NCBI GenBank assembly: GCA_025463285.1 | Contig: JAOBWI010000091.1 | Coordinates: forward strand, 1 to 40,357 | Direction of reading: 5' to 3' | Length of the DNA: 40,357 nt | From: Acidimicrobiaceae bacterium | GTDB taxonomy: Bacteria; Actinomycetota; Acidimicrobiia; Acidimicrobiales; RAAP-2 | In this document: one piece after another, positions 18,256 through 25,764 of the stretch | Layout of the letters: every line of letters begins with the position of its first letter | Position numbering within the stretch: the first letter of the stretch is position 1 | Notes under the pieces: model-generated | Told to the model about the DNA's origin: nothing | The model's database searches: none | What the model saw: only the letters and a program-made list of their open reading frames with translations | Made by a program: the position numbers and the translations under genes

Positions 18256-19170
18256 CTAGCCCCGCGGGTGGGTCTGACGATGAACCTTCTGGAGACGCGA
18301 CTTCGAGACGTGGGTGTAGATCTGGGTGGTGGTCAAACTCTCGTGACCGAGAAGTTCCTGCACCACGCGCAGGTCGGCCCCGCCTTCGACGAGGTGGGTG
18401 GCGTAGGTGTGACGAAGGGCGTGGGGATGAACGTGGCCGTGCGCAATGCGATGGTCGAGAATTCGGCGCACGTCACGCGGCCCCAGTCGATGAGCGCGGT
18501 GGTTCAAAAAGAGCGCTTCTCGGGGCGACTCGGGGCGAATCACGTCATCGCGCGCGTCCTCTATCCACAGGCGCAGCGCCTCAAGACCTCGGCGGTGTAA
18601 AGGCACCACACGCTCCTTTCTCCCCTTGCCGAGCACGCGCAGAAGTCCCTGGGTGAAGTCGACGCTCGAAAGGTCGAGGCCGCAGAGTTCCGAGACGCGC
18701 AGCCCCGCGCCGTAGAGGACTTCGCAGACCGCGCGATCGAGGACGGCCCACTCATCCTCACCCCAGTCCTCGTCTAAAAGGTTGTCGAGTTGCTCGCGAA
18801 CCACGATCTTGGGCAGGTGTTGAGTCGCGCGCGGGGCCAACAGGCGCGCGGCGGGGTTGGCGTCGATGTGGCCGCGTTCTACCAACCACGAGAAATAACT
18901 ACGAAGCGACGCTCGTCGACGGAGTATCGAGGAACGCTCGTCGCCCCGGCGAGTCATAAAAACCAGGTACTCGCGAAGGTCCTTCTGAGTGATCGACGAC
19001 GGCGTCTCGGTGCCTCGTTCGCTGGCCCACTCGACAAAGGCTTCGGCGTCGCTGCGATACGCCCGCTGGGTGGCGACGGCCCGGTCCGCCGCGCGCAGGG
19101 TGTCGCCGTATCCCTGTAACCGCCACGGGGCCGGGGCCCGCTCGTCATTTCGCGCCGACACGCCTCTCAC
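18256..19170 (-). CDS. xerC: Tyrosine recombinase XerC/XerD type
   Basis: Xer recombinases resolve chromosome dimers at dif. The 304-residue product has an N-terminal SAM-like core-binding domain (residues 25-115) and a catalytic domain. The latter shows the Arg in YGAGLRVSELCGLDL, the box HALRHTYATHLVEGG with His and Arg, LGHESLTTTQIYTHVS with the second His, and the nucleophile Tyr. The start is probably GTG 19170, though a GTG three codons later would also serve. It is upstream of rpsB on the same strand, as in other actinobacteria. XerC rather than XerD is assigned from that neighbourhood. Confidence 0.92.
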   Translation of the reverse strand: MRGVSARNDERAPAPWRLQGYGDTLRAADRAVATQRAYRSDAEAFVEWASERGTETPSSITQKDLREYLVFMTRRGDERSSILRRRASLRSYFSWLVERGHIDANPAARLLAPRATQHLPKIVVREQLDNLLDEDWGEDEWAVLDRAVCEVLYGAGLRVSELCGLDLSSVDFTQGLLRVLGKGRKERVVPLHRRGLEALRLWIEDARDDVIRPESPREALFLNHRAHRLGPRDVRRILDHRIAHGHVHPHALRHTYATHLVEGGADLRVVQELLGHESLTTTQIYTHVSKSRLQKVHRQTHPRG

Positions 19171-19235
19171 GCTAGTGAAAATGCGGCCCGCTTTCGCCCC
19201 TTACTAGTCTTGTCCAAGATTCCAAAGGAGTTGGG

Positions 19236-19910
19236 TTGCCCCGTATCTTGATCGTCGAAGACGACGACCACATTCGCACCGCGCTTCGACTCATGTTCGA
19301 AGGCGAGGGCTTCGACGTCGACGACGCACCCACCGGCGAGGTGGGAGTGGCCCTCTTTTCGCGCATGAGCTGCGACGTGGCGATCGTGGACATCATGCTG
19401 CCCGGCATGAGCGGATTTGAAACGTGCCAGGCCCTGCGTGGCGCCAGTGACCTACCGATCGTCATCGTCTCGGCGCGCGACGACACGGCCGACGTGGTGC
19501 TCGGGTTGGAGTCGGGTGCCGATGACTACGTCACCAAGCCCTTCGTGCCCGAAGAGCTGCTGGCTCGGGTGCGAGCACACTTGCGACGACGCCCGGACAA
19601 GAGCACCAACGCCTTCCAACTGGGCGAACTGCGCGTCATTCCCGACGAGGGCGTGGTGCGACACCACGACGGAACCGAGCTGCACCTCACCTCGACGGAG
19701 TTTCGTCTGCTGACCGAGCTGGCCTCGGCTAACGCGCGCGTGCTCTCGCGCGAAGACCTCTTAGAGCACGTCTGGGGATATGACTACTTCGGCGATAGCC
19801 GCTTGGTGGACGTGCACATTCGACGACTCCGAATGAAGATCGAACCAGACCCCGCTAGTCCCACCTACCTCGTGACGGTGCGAGGAACGGGCTACAAGCT
19901 GGTTCTCTAA
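19236..19910 (+). CDS. mtrA: OmpR/MtrA-family response regulator
   Basis: This is a DNA-binding response regulator of 224 residues. The receiver domain has the acidic pocket EDDD (8-11), phospho-acceptor Asp52 in VDIMLPGMSG, Ser79 and Lys101 in TKPF. The winged-helix domain (about 130-224) shows LTSTEFRLLTELASANARVLSREDLLEHVWGYDYFGDSRLVDVHIRRLRMKIE and VRGTGYKL. The start is TTG 19236 with AAAGGAG five bases upstream. The next gene is a sensor kinase sharing one base. VVLGLESGADDY and the GerMN lipoprotein downstream point to an MtrA orthologue, which in mycobacteria controls cell-wall and replication genes. The orthology is inferred. Confidence 0.9.
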   Translation: MPRILIVEDDDHIRTALRLMFEGEGFDVDDAPTGEVGVALFSRMSCDVAIVDIMLPGMSGFETCQALRGASDLPIVIVSARDDTADVVLGLESGADDYVTKPFVPEELLARVRAHLRRRPDKSTNAFQLGELRVIPDEGVVRHHDGTELHLTSTEFRLLTELASANARVLSREDLLEHVWGYDYFGDSRLVDVHIRRLRMKIEPDPASPTYLVTVRGTGYKLVL

Positions 19911-21301
19911 TGCGACAACGAAGTCTTCGACTTCGTCTGCTCATTACTTTCGGACTGGGGGCGCTCCTACTCAGCGGGCTTTTCGCCGTTCTCACCTACG
20001 AAGGCGTCCAGCGCGTCCTGGTGAACGACTTGCAACAGACCGACTTGAAAGAGAGTTACACCAACGCCGCTCTGGTGCGTAGCACTCTCTACACCTCGCC
20101 GCCGGAGCTGGCGAGGCTACTGAACTCCATTGAACGAGCCACCAGCTCGAGCGTGCTCGTCAAGACCGATGGGGAGTGGCTCTCACGAAGTCAGGGCGCC
20201 AAAACCATCGACGTGCACCATCGCATGACCAAGACGGTCTCCCAGGGCAACGCGGCCGCGCAGATACTCGTCGTCGGCGGACGGGTCATCTACGTCGTCG
20301 GGATACCCATTCCCGCGGTCGAGACGCAGTTCTTTGAGGTCTTTAGCGTTGCGTCCCTTGAGCACACGCTGCGGCTGCTCATGCTGGTTCTGGGCGCGGG
20401 CGCCCTGGTCACCACGTTGATCGGGATCGCCGGGGGCCTCTGGGTAACGCGGCGCACGGTGAGGCCACTGGAGAAGGTCGCCCTCGCCGCGGCGGCCATC
20501 GCGGAGGGCAACCTCACTACGCGACTGCAAGTCACGCGCGCCGACCGTGAAGTGCAACAGCTCACCGACTCCTTCAACGAAATGGTGAGCCAGCTGGTCG
20601 ACCGACTCGAGCGCGACGCCCGCTTCGCCAGTGACGTGAGCCACGAGCTGCGCTCCCCTCTCACCACGCTGGCCACCACCGCGTCGGTGCTTCAAGCCCA
20701 CCGCGACGAACTATCGGGGTCAGCCCAGGAGAGCCTCGATCTGTTAACAGCGGACCTGGCCATCTTTCAGTCCTTGGTCGAGGACCTTCTCGAAATGGCG
20801 CGCAGCGACGCGGGCGCCGTGCCCCTGTCCATTGAGACGATCGCCGCCGTAGAGCTGGTTCGTCAATCGGTACGCTCGGCCGCGCGCCGACACGGACTGG
20901 CCGAGCCGCCCGTCGAGGTGGCCGCCGCCACCACCGACCCCTTGATCTCGGTGGACCGGCGCCGCTTCGAACGCGTGATCACCAATCTGATCGACAACGC
21001 CCACCACTACGCCGGCGACGCCACCGCGGTGCGCCTGGACTACGAGGCCGGACAGTTCGCGATCAACGTCGACGACGCGGGGCCCGGTGTGCCGCTGGAC
21101 GAGCGTGACGCCATCTTCGAGCGTTTCTTTCGCGGACGGGCCGCTCACGACCGCAGCACGGCCCGGGGCACCGGCCTCGGCCTCGCTCTGGTGCGCGACC
21201 ACGTCCGAGCTTTCGGCGGATCCATCCGGGTGCTCGAGAGTCCCGACGGCGGCGCGCGATTTCAGATTCTGCTCCCTCTAGTCGAGGAAGGCTCGCCGTG
21301 A
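19910..21301 (+). CDS. mtrB: Sensor histidine kinase, MtrB-like
   Basis: This 463-residue membrane kinase has transmembrane helices at about residues 9-29 and 155-178, flanking an extracytoplasmic sensor region. A HAMP domain follows (about 179-232, RTVRPLEKVALAAAAIAEGNL). The HisKA box SHELRSPLTTLA carries the phosphorylated His at about residue 245. The HATPase domain has the N box NLIDNAHHYAG, G1 DAGPGVPLDERD, the F box FERFFRG and G2 GTGLGLALV. Translation overlaps the regulator by one base and the lipoprotein by four. It resembles MtrB in architecture, though the sensor domain is short. The ligand is unknown. Confidence 0.93.
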   Translation: MRQRSLRLRLLITFGLGALLLSGLFAVLTYEGVQRVLVNDLQQTDLKESYTNAALVRSTLYTSPPELARLLNSIERATSSSVLVKTDGEWLSRSQGAKTIDVHHRMTKTVSQGNAAAQILVVGGRVIYVVGIPIPAVETQFFEVFSVASLEHTLRLLMLVLGAGALVTTLIGIAGGLWVTRRTVRPLEKVALAAAAIAEGNLTTRLQVTRADREVQQLTDSFNEMVSQLVDRLERDARFASDVSHELRSPLTTLATTASVLQAHRDELSGSAQESLDLLTADLAIFQSLVEDLLEMARSDAGAVPLSIETIAAVELVRQSVRSAARRHGLAEPPVEVAAATTDPLISVDRRRFERVITNLIDNAHHYAGDATAVRLDYEAGQFAINVDDAGPGVPLDERDAIFERFFRGRAAHDRSTARGTGLGLALVRDHVRAFGGSIRVLESPDGGARFQILLPLVEEGSP

Positions 21302-21876
21302 GACGGCTGCAGATTCTCCTTCTGGTCGCGCTCGGCGCGCTGGTCCTCTCTAGCTGCACCCTGGTCTCTCCCAACGCCACGCCGGTTCACATCGCGAAAT
21401 CGAGAGTCGGGCTGGAACTTCTCAGTCCCACCATTCCCGGTACCAACGGCGCGCGCGTGCGCTTCAATACCCAACCGGTCTACATCGTTGACGCCACCGG
21501 ACTACTGGCCCCCTCCAGTCGCATCGTGCCCACGCCGGCCGCGCTCTCCACGGTGATTCAACAGCTACTCCTCGGTCCCTTGGCCATTGAACGCTTGGTC
21601 GGTGAATCGTCGGCCCTGCCAGAGAACCTGGTTCTCGTCTCCGCTTTTGTTCGCCGTCAAGTCGGGTATCTCGACTTCGCTACCTCTCTTCGATCGCTTC
21701 CGCGAGCTGAGGAGATGCTTGCCATCGGTCAACTCGTTCTCACGGCCTACGACGTCGGCGCCACCAAGGGCGTCGTGGTCAAAGTCGCGGGCGTGGTTCA
21801 GGCGCTGCCCACGCCGAGTGGGAAGCCCCAAACGCTGGTAACTCAGCAAGACTTTCAGAGTCTGTTGCACAGTTAA
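21298..21876 (+). CDS. GerMN-domain lipoprotein, short LpqB-like
   Basis: The 192-residue product starts at GTG 21298, overlapping the kinase stop (GTGA). It has a lipoprotein signal peptide ending in the lipobox LSSC at residues 17-20, so the mature protein should be anchored to the outer face of the membrane. The rest fits a GerMN domain: VYIVDATGLLAPSSRIV, LSTVIQQLLLGP, VGYLDFATSLRSLP and the QLVLTAYDVGATKGVVVKV core. LpqB, the MtrB partner in other actinobacteria, is about three times longer, with a C-terminal beta-propeller that is absent here. The stop TAA lies inside the 6-bp duplication flanking the adjacent insertion. Confidence 0.85.
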   Translation: MRRLQILLLVALGALVLSSCTLVSPNATPVHIAKSRVGLELLSPTIPGTNGARVRFNTQPVYIVDATGLLAPSSRIVPTPAALSTVIQQLLLGPLAIERLVGESSALPENLVLVSAFVRRQVGYLDFATSLRSLPRAEEMLAIGQLVLTAYDVGATKGVVVKVAGVVQALPTPSGKPQTLVTQQDFQSLLHS

Positions 21877-21877
21877 G
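21872..21877. repeat. Left target-site duplication GTTAAG
   Basis: GTTAAG directly precedes the left inverted repeat and recurs directly after the right inverted repeat at 23178. This copy supplies the TAA stop of the GerMN lipoprotein gene. Confidence 0.85.
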
Positions 21878-21896
21878 TGGCACTTCGCACTTGAGC
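21878..21896 (+). repeat. Left terminal inverted repeat (19 bp)
   Basis: TGGCACTTCGCACTTGAGC is the exact reverse complement of 23159-23177. The match stops abruptly on the inner side, so the repeat length is well defined. Confidence 0.9.
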
Positions 21897-21991
21897 GCGT
21901 GGAGATCGCCTGTCCCACGGAATCGTGGACCGAGCAGGATCCTCGAATTTCCTTCGCACTAGACCTGGCAAGCAAAGAAACTCGTTCGTGA

Positions 21992-22213
21992 GTCGGCGCG
22001 GGCGTCGACGTCCGAACGGTGGCGAGAAGACTGCAGCACTCTGACCCGTCGATGACCCTGCGGGTCTATGCGCACGTCATTGAGGAGCGGGACCGGGCTG
22101 CCTCTGACAACCTTGGCCGCGCCCTCGGCTCGGCGGCGTCGAGGGAGCTGGTGCCCGGAGGATCGGGCGTATCTTTGTCCTGGTGGGCGCTAGTTCACGT
22201 TCAACATGTATAA
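21992..22213 (+). pseudogene. Tyrosine integrase, C-terminal remnant
   Basis: The frame after the TGA at 21989 reads VGAGVDVRTVARRLQHSDPSMTLRVYAHVIEERDRAA in consecutive pieces. This is the C-terminal catalytic box of phage-type tyrosine integrases, with the second catalytic His in QHSD (usually GHSD) and the nucleophile Tyr in LRVYAHV. The N-terminal domain, catalytic Arg and HxxR box are absent, and no start precedes it, so it is non-functional. The last 20 or so residues before the TAA at 22213 look unrelated. It is probably debris from the island that once carried the abi genes. Confidence 0.75.
22192..22211 (+). promoter_or_regulatory. Operator-like inverted repeat, left arm
   Basis: This 20-base sequence, starting AGTTCACG and ending TGTAT, matches the reverse complement of 22255-22274 at 17 of 20 positions, and all three differences are transitions. 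The arms are 43 bases apart and flank the likely promoter of the abi remnant. AbiEi antitoxins of streptococci repress their operon through two such repeats. Confidence 0.55.
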
Positions 22214-22254
22214 ACGCCATCTTCGACAAAGAATAGGCGCACAGTTATCCTCTA

Positions 22255-22274
22255 ATACACGCTGAGCGTGAACT
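22255..22274 (-). promoter_or_regulatory. Operator-like inverted repeat, right arm
   Basis: This is the partner of 22192-22211. It ends CGTGAACT immediately next to the GGAG ribosome-binding site of the AbiEi-like gene, so a bound repressor could block both transcription and translation initiation. Confidence 0.55.
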
Positions 22275-22284
22275 GGAGACATCT

Positions 22285-23063
22285 ATAGCAAATCAACGGG
22301 CGTTGAAGCTCCTTGACCGGTTCGCCAGTGAAGGTCGGACCGCCTTCTCGGCCGCCGAGGTTCGAGAGGCCCTGGGAACGTCGCCCCAAGCGACCTCCAA
22401 CCTGCTCGCTCGCTGGACGAGCGTCGGCCTGGTGGATCGTCTTGCGGTCGGGCGCTACGCCATCCGCCAGATCGGTGCCCTGGGTACTGCGGCGGTGTGG
22501 GACGACCTGGGCTCTGCCGTCGCCGCCGTGTTCGTCGGCCACCCTCATCGGATCGGATTCCTCGCCGCTCTGGACCACCATGGCCTACTGGTACGCCCGG
22601 TGCGCCCCGTGCAAGTAGCCAGCCCCTATCGGCCTCGTGAGAAGGCGCTCACCGGTCGGCCGCTTCGCGTAATCCGAGAGGACCAGAAGACTGTTCTCAT
22701 CGGGACCGAGCCGCTCGGCCCGTCGCGAATCGCGACGGTGCCCCGTGCACTCCTCGACGCGGCATCGCGTCCCCGCTGGTTGGGGGCGCATCCCGTGTCG
22801 CCGAGGCGCTGGCCGCAGCCGACGGCATTGCCGGACTTCGCGATCTCGCTCGTGAGATCAGCGCCGGTCCCGCCTACCGACGGATCGGATCGTTGGCGAA
22901 CGCCCTCTCTCTACCGGTGGCGCAGGGGCTGGAACCACCCGACTGGCGTTCTCTGGTCGAGTTGGACCGTAGGGCGCGCAGCGAGAATGGCTGGATCGAC
23001 AAGAGTTGGGGCGTCGCGTGGCCGTACCCCGTGTCTGAGCTGGAGTCGGTCGTGGCCGAATGA
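22285..23063 (+). pseudogene. AbiEi-like antitoxin/regulator, frameshifted
   Basis: The first frame encodes a winged-helix N-terminus (RALKLLDRFASEGRTAFSAAEVREALG and SNLLARWTSVGLVDRL) and the AbiEi-type core IGFLAALDHHGLL, VQVASPYRPREKALTGRPLRV and IATVPRALLDAASRPR. Near 22771-22786 the frame is lost. Sense resumes one frame over as SRVAEALAAADGIAGLRDL, AYRRIGSLANAL and WGVAWPYPVSELESVVAE, ending at TGA 23063; the shift equals loss of one base. The expected start is ATA 22285, with GGAG six bases upstream, so ATG to ATA decay is likely. TTG 22303 is an alternative. The second half should no longer be made. Family assignment is by recognised motifs only. Confidence 0.65.
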
Positions 23064-23182
23064 TCACCAAAGGCCTCCTCACCCAACGCGCCAACGATGA
23101 GTTGCTGCCCGCGCTGACCATCGAGCGCGACTACGTACTTGCCCACATCTGCGGCCCAGCTCAAGTGCGAAGTGCCAGTTAA
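23060..23182 (+). pseudogene. AbiEii-like nucleotidyltransferase toxin, N-terminal stub
   Basis: An ATG overlaps the stop of the AbiEi-like gene (ATGA) and opens 40 codons beginning MITKGLLTQRANDE. They include IERDYVLAHI, which resembles the N-terminus of AbiEii/AbiGii toxins (ERDYVL-type motif before the nucleotidyltransferase core). The frame then runs into the right inverted repeat and stops in the target duplication, so the GS-x10-DxD catalytic region is missing. The four-base overlap is typical of abiEi-abiEii operons and supports the assignment. Confidence 0.5.
23159..23177 (-). repeat. Right terminal inverted repeat (19 bp)
   Basis: GCTCAAGTGCGAAGTGCCA is the exact reverse complement of 21878-21896. 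It truncates the AbiEii-like frame. Confidence 0.9.
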
Positions 23183-23183
23183 G
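23178..23183. repeat. Right target-site duplication GTTAAG
   Basis: This is the second copy of the 6-bp target. Read on the minus strand it contains the TAA stop of rsfS. Confidence 0.85.
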
Positions 23184-23568
23184 TCGCGGGCTGGGGTCGC
23201 AGCGCTGGCGCGGCGCTCCAGAGGTGTTCGAGGTCGTAGTACTCGCGAGCGCTGTCATCGAAGATGTGCACGATGACGTCTCCGTAGTCGATGGCCACCC
23301 ACTCGCCTTGGCTCAGACCTTCGACCCGGATGGGCTTGACGTCGAGGGCCAACTCGACCAGTCGCTCCACCTCGTCGGCGATCGCGCGCACTTGTCGATC
23401 GCTACGGCCCGAGGTGATCACCAGCGCGTCAAAGGAGTCCACCAATTCACGAAGATCCAGTACCACGGTGTCGAGGCCGAGCTTTTCTTCGCAGGCCACC
23501 ACGGCGGCGTTAACCAGGGTACTGACGTACGGCGAGTAAGGGCCGCGAGAGATCTCGCCGCTCGTCAC
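23179..23568 (-). CDS. rsfS: Ribosome silencing factor RsfS
   Basis: RsfS binds L14 on the 50S subunit and blocks subunit joining when nutrients are short. I start it at GTG 23568, giving 129 residues; a longer open frame upstream would overlap the small membrane protein gene and has no family similarity. Family blocks are LGLDTVVLDLRELVDSFDALVITSGRSDRQVRAIADEVE (residues 31-69) and GLSQGEWVAIDYGDVIVHIFDDSAREYYDLEHLW near the C-terminus. It is downstream of nadD, as in most bacteria. The TAA stop falls within the duplication made by the adjacent insertion. Confidence 0.94.
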   Translation of the reverse strand: MTSGEISRGPYSPYVSTLVNAAVVACEEKLGLDTVVLDLRELVDSFDALVITSGRSDRQVRAIADEVERLVELALDVKPIRVEGLSQGEWVAIDYGDVIVHIFDDSAREYYDLEHLWSAAPALRPQPAT

Positions 23569-23576
23569 CGCGTCAC

Positions 23577-23753
23577 TCAGTGCGCCACCCCGAGCACGAC
23601 CAGAGCGCCAAAGAAGGGAATCGCCAGAGAGAGGACACCAACACAAGCGTACCGGCGTCGAGCGCGCCGTATGTCGCGACGTCGCGGTACCGCTTCCAAA
23701 CCCTCCAGCCGTGACGACTGTGGTTCGGTCAGGTCGAAAAGTCGAACGGCCAT
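23577..23753 (-). CDS. Small single-helix membrane protein, unrecognised
   Basis: This is a 58-residue frame from ATG 23753 between nadD and rsfS, 10 bases after nadD. The first 35 residues are charged (FDLTEPQSSRLEGLEAVPRRRDIRRARRR). They are followed by one hydrophobic helix, YACVGVLSLAIPFFGALVVLG, at the C-terminus, so the basic stretch should sit in the cytoplasm. Its stop lies a few bases before the rsfS start. Same-strand operon placement and a clean basic-then-hydrophobic pattern support it as a real gene, but I do not recognise a family. Confidence 0.55.
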   Translation of the reverse strand: MAVRLFDLTEPQSSRLEGLEAVPRRRDIRRARRRYACVGVLSLAIPFFGALVVLGVAH

Positions 23754-23763
23754 TGCCACGACT

Positions 23764-24327
23764 CTAGCCTCGGGCCTCTTCGAAGAGCGGAATAACACCG
23801 GGCGGCAAAAATTTTTCCAGGTCGCTCGTGGTGGTGGGCAGATGACGCACGAACGTACTCGAGAGGTCGACGGGCGTCATGGGAATTTCGTACCAGCGCC
23901 ACCCCTCGGGCGCGGCGCTTTGAGCACCCGGACGAGGCACGATACCCACGTCCACTAACTCTCGCAACTGATCGGCTTCGTGCCAGTGGTCAAGTTGGGT
24001 GGCCAAGTCGGCGCCCACCAGAAGGTCCACCGCATCGGCGTCGCGCAACACCTCGCGCACCGTCTCAATGGAGTAGGAGGGCCCTTCGCGGCGAACTTCG
24101 ACGTCGGAGACCTCGACCAGCGCCACGTCGTCGAAGGCCGCGTGCGCCATGGCCAGGCGGCGCCACGCGGGATGGACGTCGTCGTTCTTAAAATAAGGAT
24201 CCCCGGCGACGGTGACGATCAGGCGCGAGAAGCGCCCGGTGCGCGCGGCCGCTTCGAGGGCCGCCACGTGACCGAAGTGCGGCGGGTCGAACGTGCCACC
24301 GAAGAGGCCCACGCGCCGATCTTTCAC
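23764..24327 (-). CDS. nadD: Nicotinate-nucleotide adenylyltransferase
   Basis: NadD adenylylates nicotinate mononucleotide in NAD synthesis. It is 187 residues long. The nucleotide-binding motif GGTFDPPHFGH is at residues 10-20, the GxS/YxxxTV helix is GPSYSIETVREVL, the LLVGADLATQLDHWHEADQL block is typical, and the C-terminal motif LSSTFVRHL matches SSTxxR. It heads the nadD-small protein-rsfS unit and is divergent from the DAHP synthase gene, with 54 bases between starts. Confidence 0.96.
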   Translation of the reverse strand: MKDRRVGLFGGTFDPPHFGHVAALEAAARTGRFSRLIVTVAGDPYFKNDDVHPAWRRLAMAHAAFDDVALVEVSDVEVRREGPSYSIETVREVLRDADAVDLLVGADLATQLDHWHEADQLRELVDVGIVPRPGAQSAAPEGWRWYEIPMTPVDLSSTFVRHLPTTTSDLEKFLPPGVIPLFEEARG

Positions 24328-24344
24328 TGACGAATCCTACGAGA

Positions 24345-24375
24345 TTGTGGACCCGCTTTTAAAAACCCCTACTCT
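24345..24375 (+). promoter_or_regulatory. Putative promoter of DAHP synthase gene
   Basis: TTGTGG at 24345-24350 and TACTCT at 24370-24375 are 19 bases apart in the short divergent spacer. The -10 box ends six bases before the ATG and no ribosome-binding site is visible, which would fit a leaderless transcript, common in actinobacteria. The hexamers are weak. Confidence 0.3.
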
Positions 24376-24381
24376 TTATGA

Positions 24382-25764
24382 ATGGATTCGACGTCTCTCG
24401 AGTGGACGCCCGCCTCGTGGCGCGACTACCCCGTCGCGCAGAACACCACCTGGCCCGACGCGGAGCATCTCGCTCGCGTGGAACGTGATCTCGCTACCAA
24501 ACCTCCCCTCGTCTTCGCCGGTGAGGCCCGCCGCCTCCAAGAGCAGCTGGCTCAAGCGTCAGCGGGACGAGCCTTCCTCTTGCAGGCGGGAGACTGCGCC
24601 GAGTCCTTTCACGAAGGCTCCGCCGACGTCATCCGCGACAAGCTCAAGGTCATTTTGCAGATGGCGGTGGCGCTGACGTACGCCGCGGGCGTGCCGGTCA
24701 TCAAGGTCGGGCGGATCGCTGGTCAGTTCGCCAAGCCCCGCAGCGACGACTCCGAAGTGAGAGACGGCGTTCGCCTCAGCGCGTTTCGCGGCCACATCGT
24801 CAACTCCGAGGAGTTCACTGAGGCGGCCCGACGTCCAGATCCCGAGCGGTTGTTACAGGCCTACCACCAGAGCGTCTCCACCCTCAACCTGCTACGCGCC
24901 TTTACTACCGGGGGCTTCGCCGCGCTGTCACGGGTCCACGCTTGGAATCAAGAGTTCGTGGCCAACTCGTTAGAGGGCAAGCGCTACGAGGTCATCGCCG
25001 ACGAGATCGAGCGCGCCCTGCAGTTTATGAAGGCCTGCGGTATCGATCTCCTCGACGACAGTGCCCTGCAGAGCGTCGACTTCTACACCAGCCACGAAGC
25101 GTTGGTCCTGCCCTACGAGCAGGCCCTGACCCGTCGAGACTCTTTGAGCGGTGACTGGTACGACTGCTCGGCGCACCTGCTGTGGATTGGCGACCGCACG
25201 CGGCAACTCAACGGGGCGCACGTGAACTTCCTGCGCGGCGTGGCCAACCCCTTGGGACTGAAGCTCGGACCGTCCACCACGGTCGACGAACTGCGACAAC
25301 TCGTCGACGTGCTCAATCCCGCCAACACGCCGGGCCGCTTGACGCTGATCTCGCGCATGGGCCACGAACGCGTCAGCGAGCTGCTACCCCCCCTCGTCGA
25401 GGCCCTGCGCGACGAGGGACGAAGCGAACTGTGGACCTGTGACCCCATGCACGGCAACACCTTCGTCGCCTCGGGCGGACAGAAAACGCGCCGCTTCGAT
25501 GACGTGATCTCGGAAACCTCGCAGTTCTTTCTCGTACACCAGGCCCTCGGCACCTGGCCGGGCGGTCTGCACGTGGAGTTAACCGGTGACGACGTCACCG
25601 AGTGCCTGGGCGGCGGCTCGCGGCTCAACGAGACCGACTTAGAGACGAACTACACCTCGATCTGCGATCCCCGTCTCAACGCCACGCAGAGCCTCGACAT
25701 GGCCTTTCACGTGGCCGAGTACCTGCAGCGTTACTCCACGCCGATCGGCGAGAGGTCGTTGTAG
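24382..25764 (+). CDS. aroG: Class II 3-deoxy-D-arabino-heptulosonate 7-phosphate synthase
   Basis: This enzyme condenses phosphoenolpyruvate and erythrose 4-phosphate in the first step of aromatic amino acid synthesis. The 460-residue product is the class II (plant and mycobacterial) type: [13 protein letters not shown] near the start, [12 protein letters not shown] with the metal-binding Cys, [16 protein letters not shown], the [33 protein letters not shown] block, and [11 protein letters not shown] near the C-terminus. The symbol follows mycobacterial usage. It converges with the phosphatase gene, and their 3' ends overlap by 34 bases. Confidence 0.96.
   Translation: MDSTSLEWTPASWRDYPVAQNTTWPDAEHLARVERDLATKPPLVFAGEARRLQEQLAQASAGRAFLLQAGDCAESFHEGSADVIRDKLKVILQMAVALTYAAGVPVIKVGRIAGQFAKPRSDDSEVRDGVRLSAFRGHIVNSEEFTEAARRPDPERLLQAYHQSVSTLNLLRAFTTGGFAALSRVHAWNQEFVANSLEGKRYEVIADEIERALQFMKACGIDLLDDSALQSVDFYTSHEALVLPYEQALTRRDSLSGDWYDCSAHLLWIGDRTRQLNGAHVNFLRGVANPLGLKLGPSTTVDELRQLVDVLNPANTPGRLTLISRMGHERVSELLPPLVEALRDEGRSELWTCDPMHGNTFVASGGQKTRRFDDVISETSQFFLVHQALGTWPGGLHVELTGDDVTECLGGGSRLNETDLETNYTSICDPRLNATQSLDMAFHVAEYLQRYSTPIGERSL

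Larger units (their letters stand above)
21878..23177. mobile_element. 1300-bp insertion with 19-bp terminal inverted repeats and no transposase
   Basis: The element is bounded by a perfect 19-bp inverted repeat (TGGCACTTCGCACTTGAGC and its complement) and a 6-bp direct duplication GTTAAG, the signature of transposition. It begins TG and ends CA. Inside are only remnants: an integrase C-terminal fragment, a frameshifted AbiEi-like gene and the first 40 codons of an AbiEii-like toxin. No transposase frame is present, so it was probably mobilised in trans, or it is an internally rearranged element. It separates two convergent host operons whose stop codons overlapped before insertion. The family cannot be assigned from the ends alone. 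Confidence 0.82.

Noticed and set aside
22303..23100. Intact 265-residue gene reading straight through the AbiEi-like region
   Set aside because: After about residue 165 its sequence becomes Trp/Arg/Pro-rich noise, while the family-like sequence continues one frame over, so it is a frameshifted gene.
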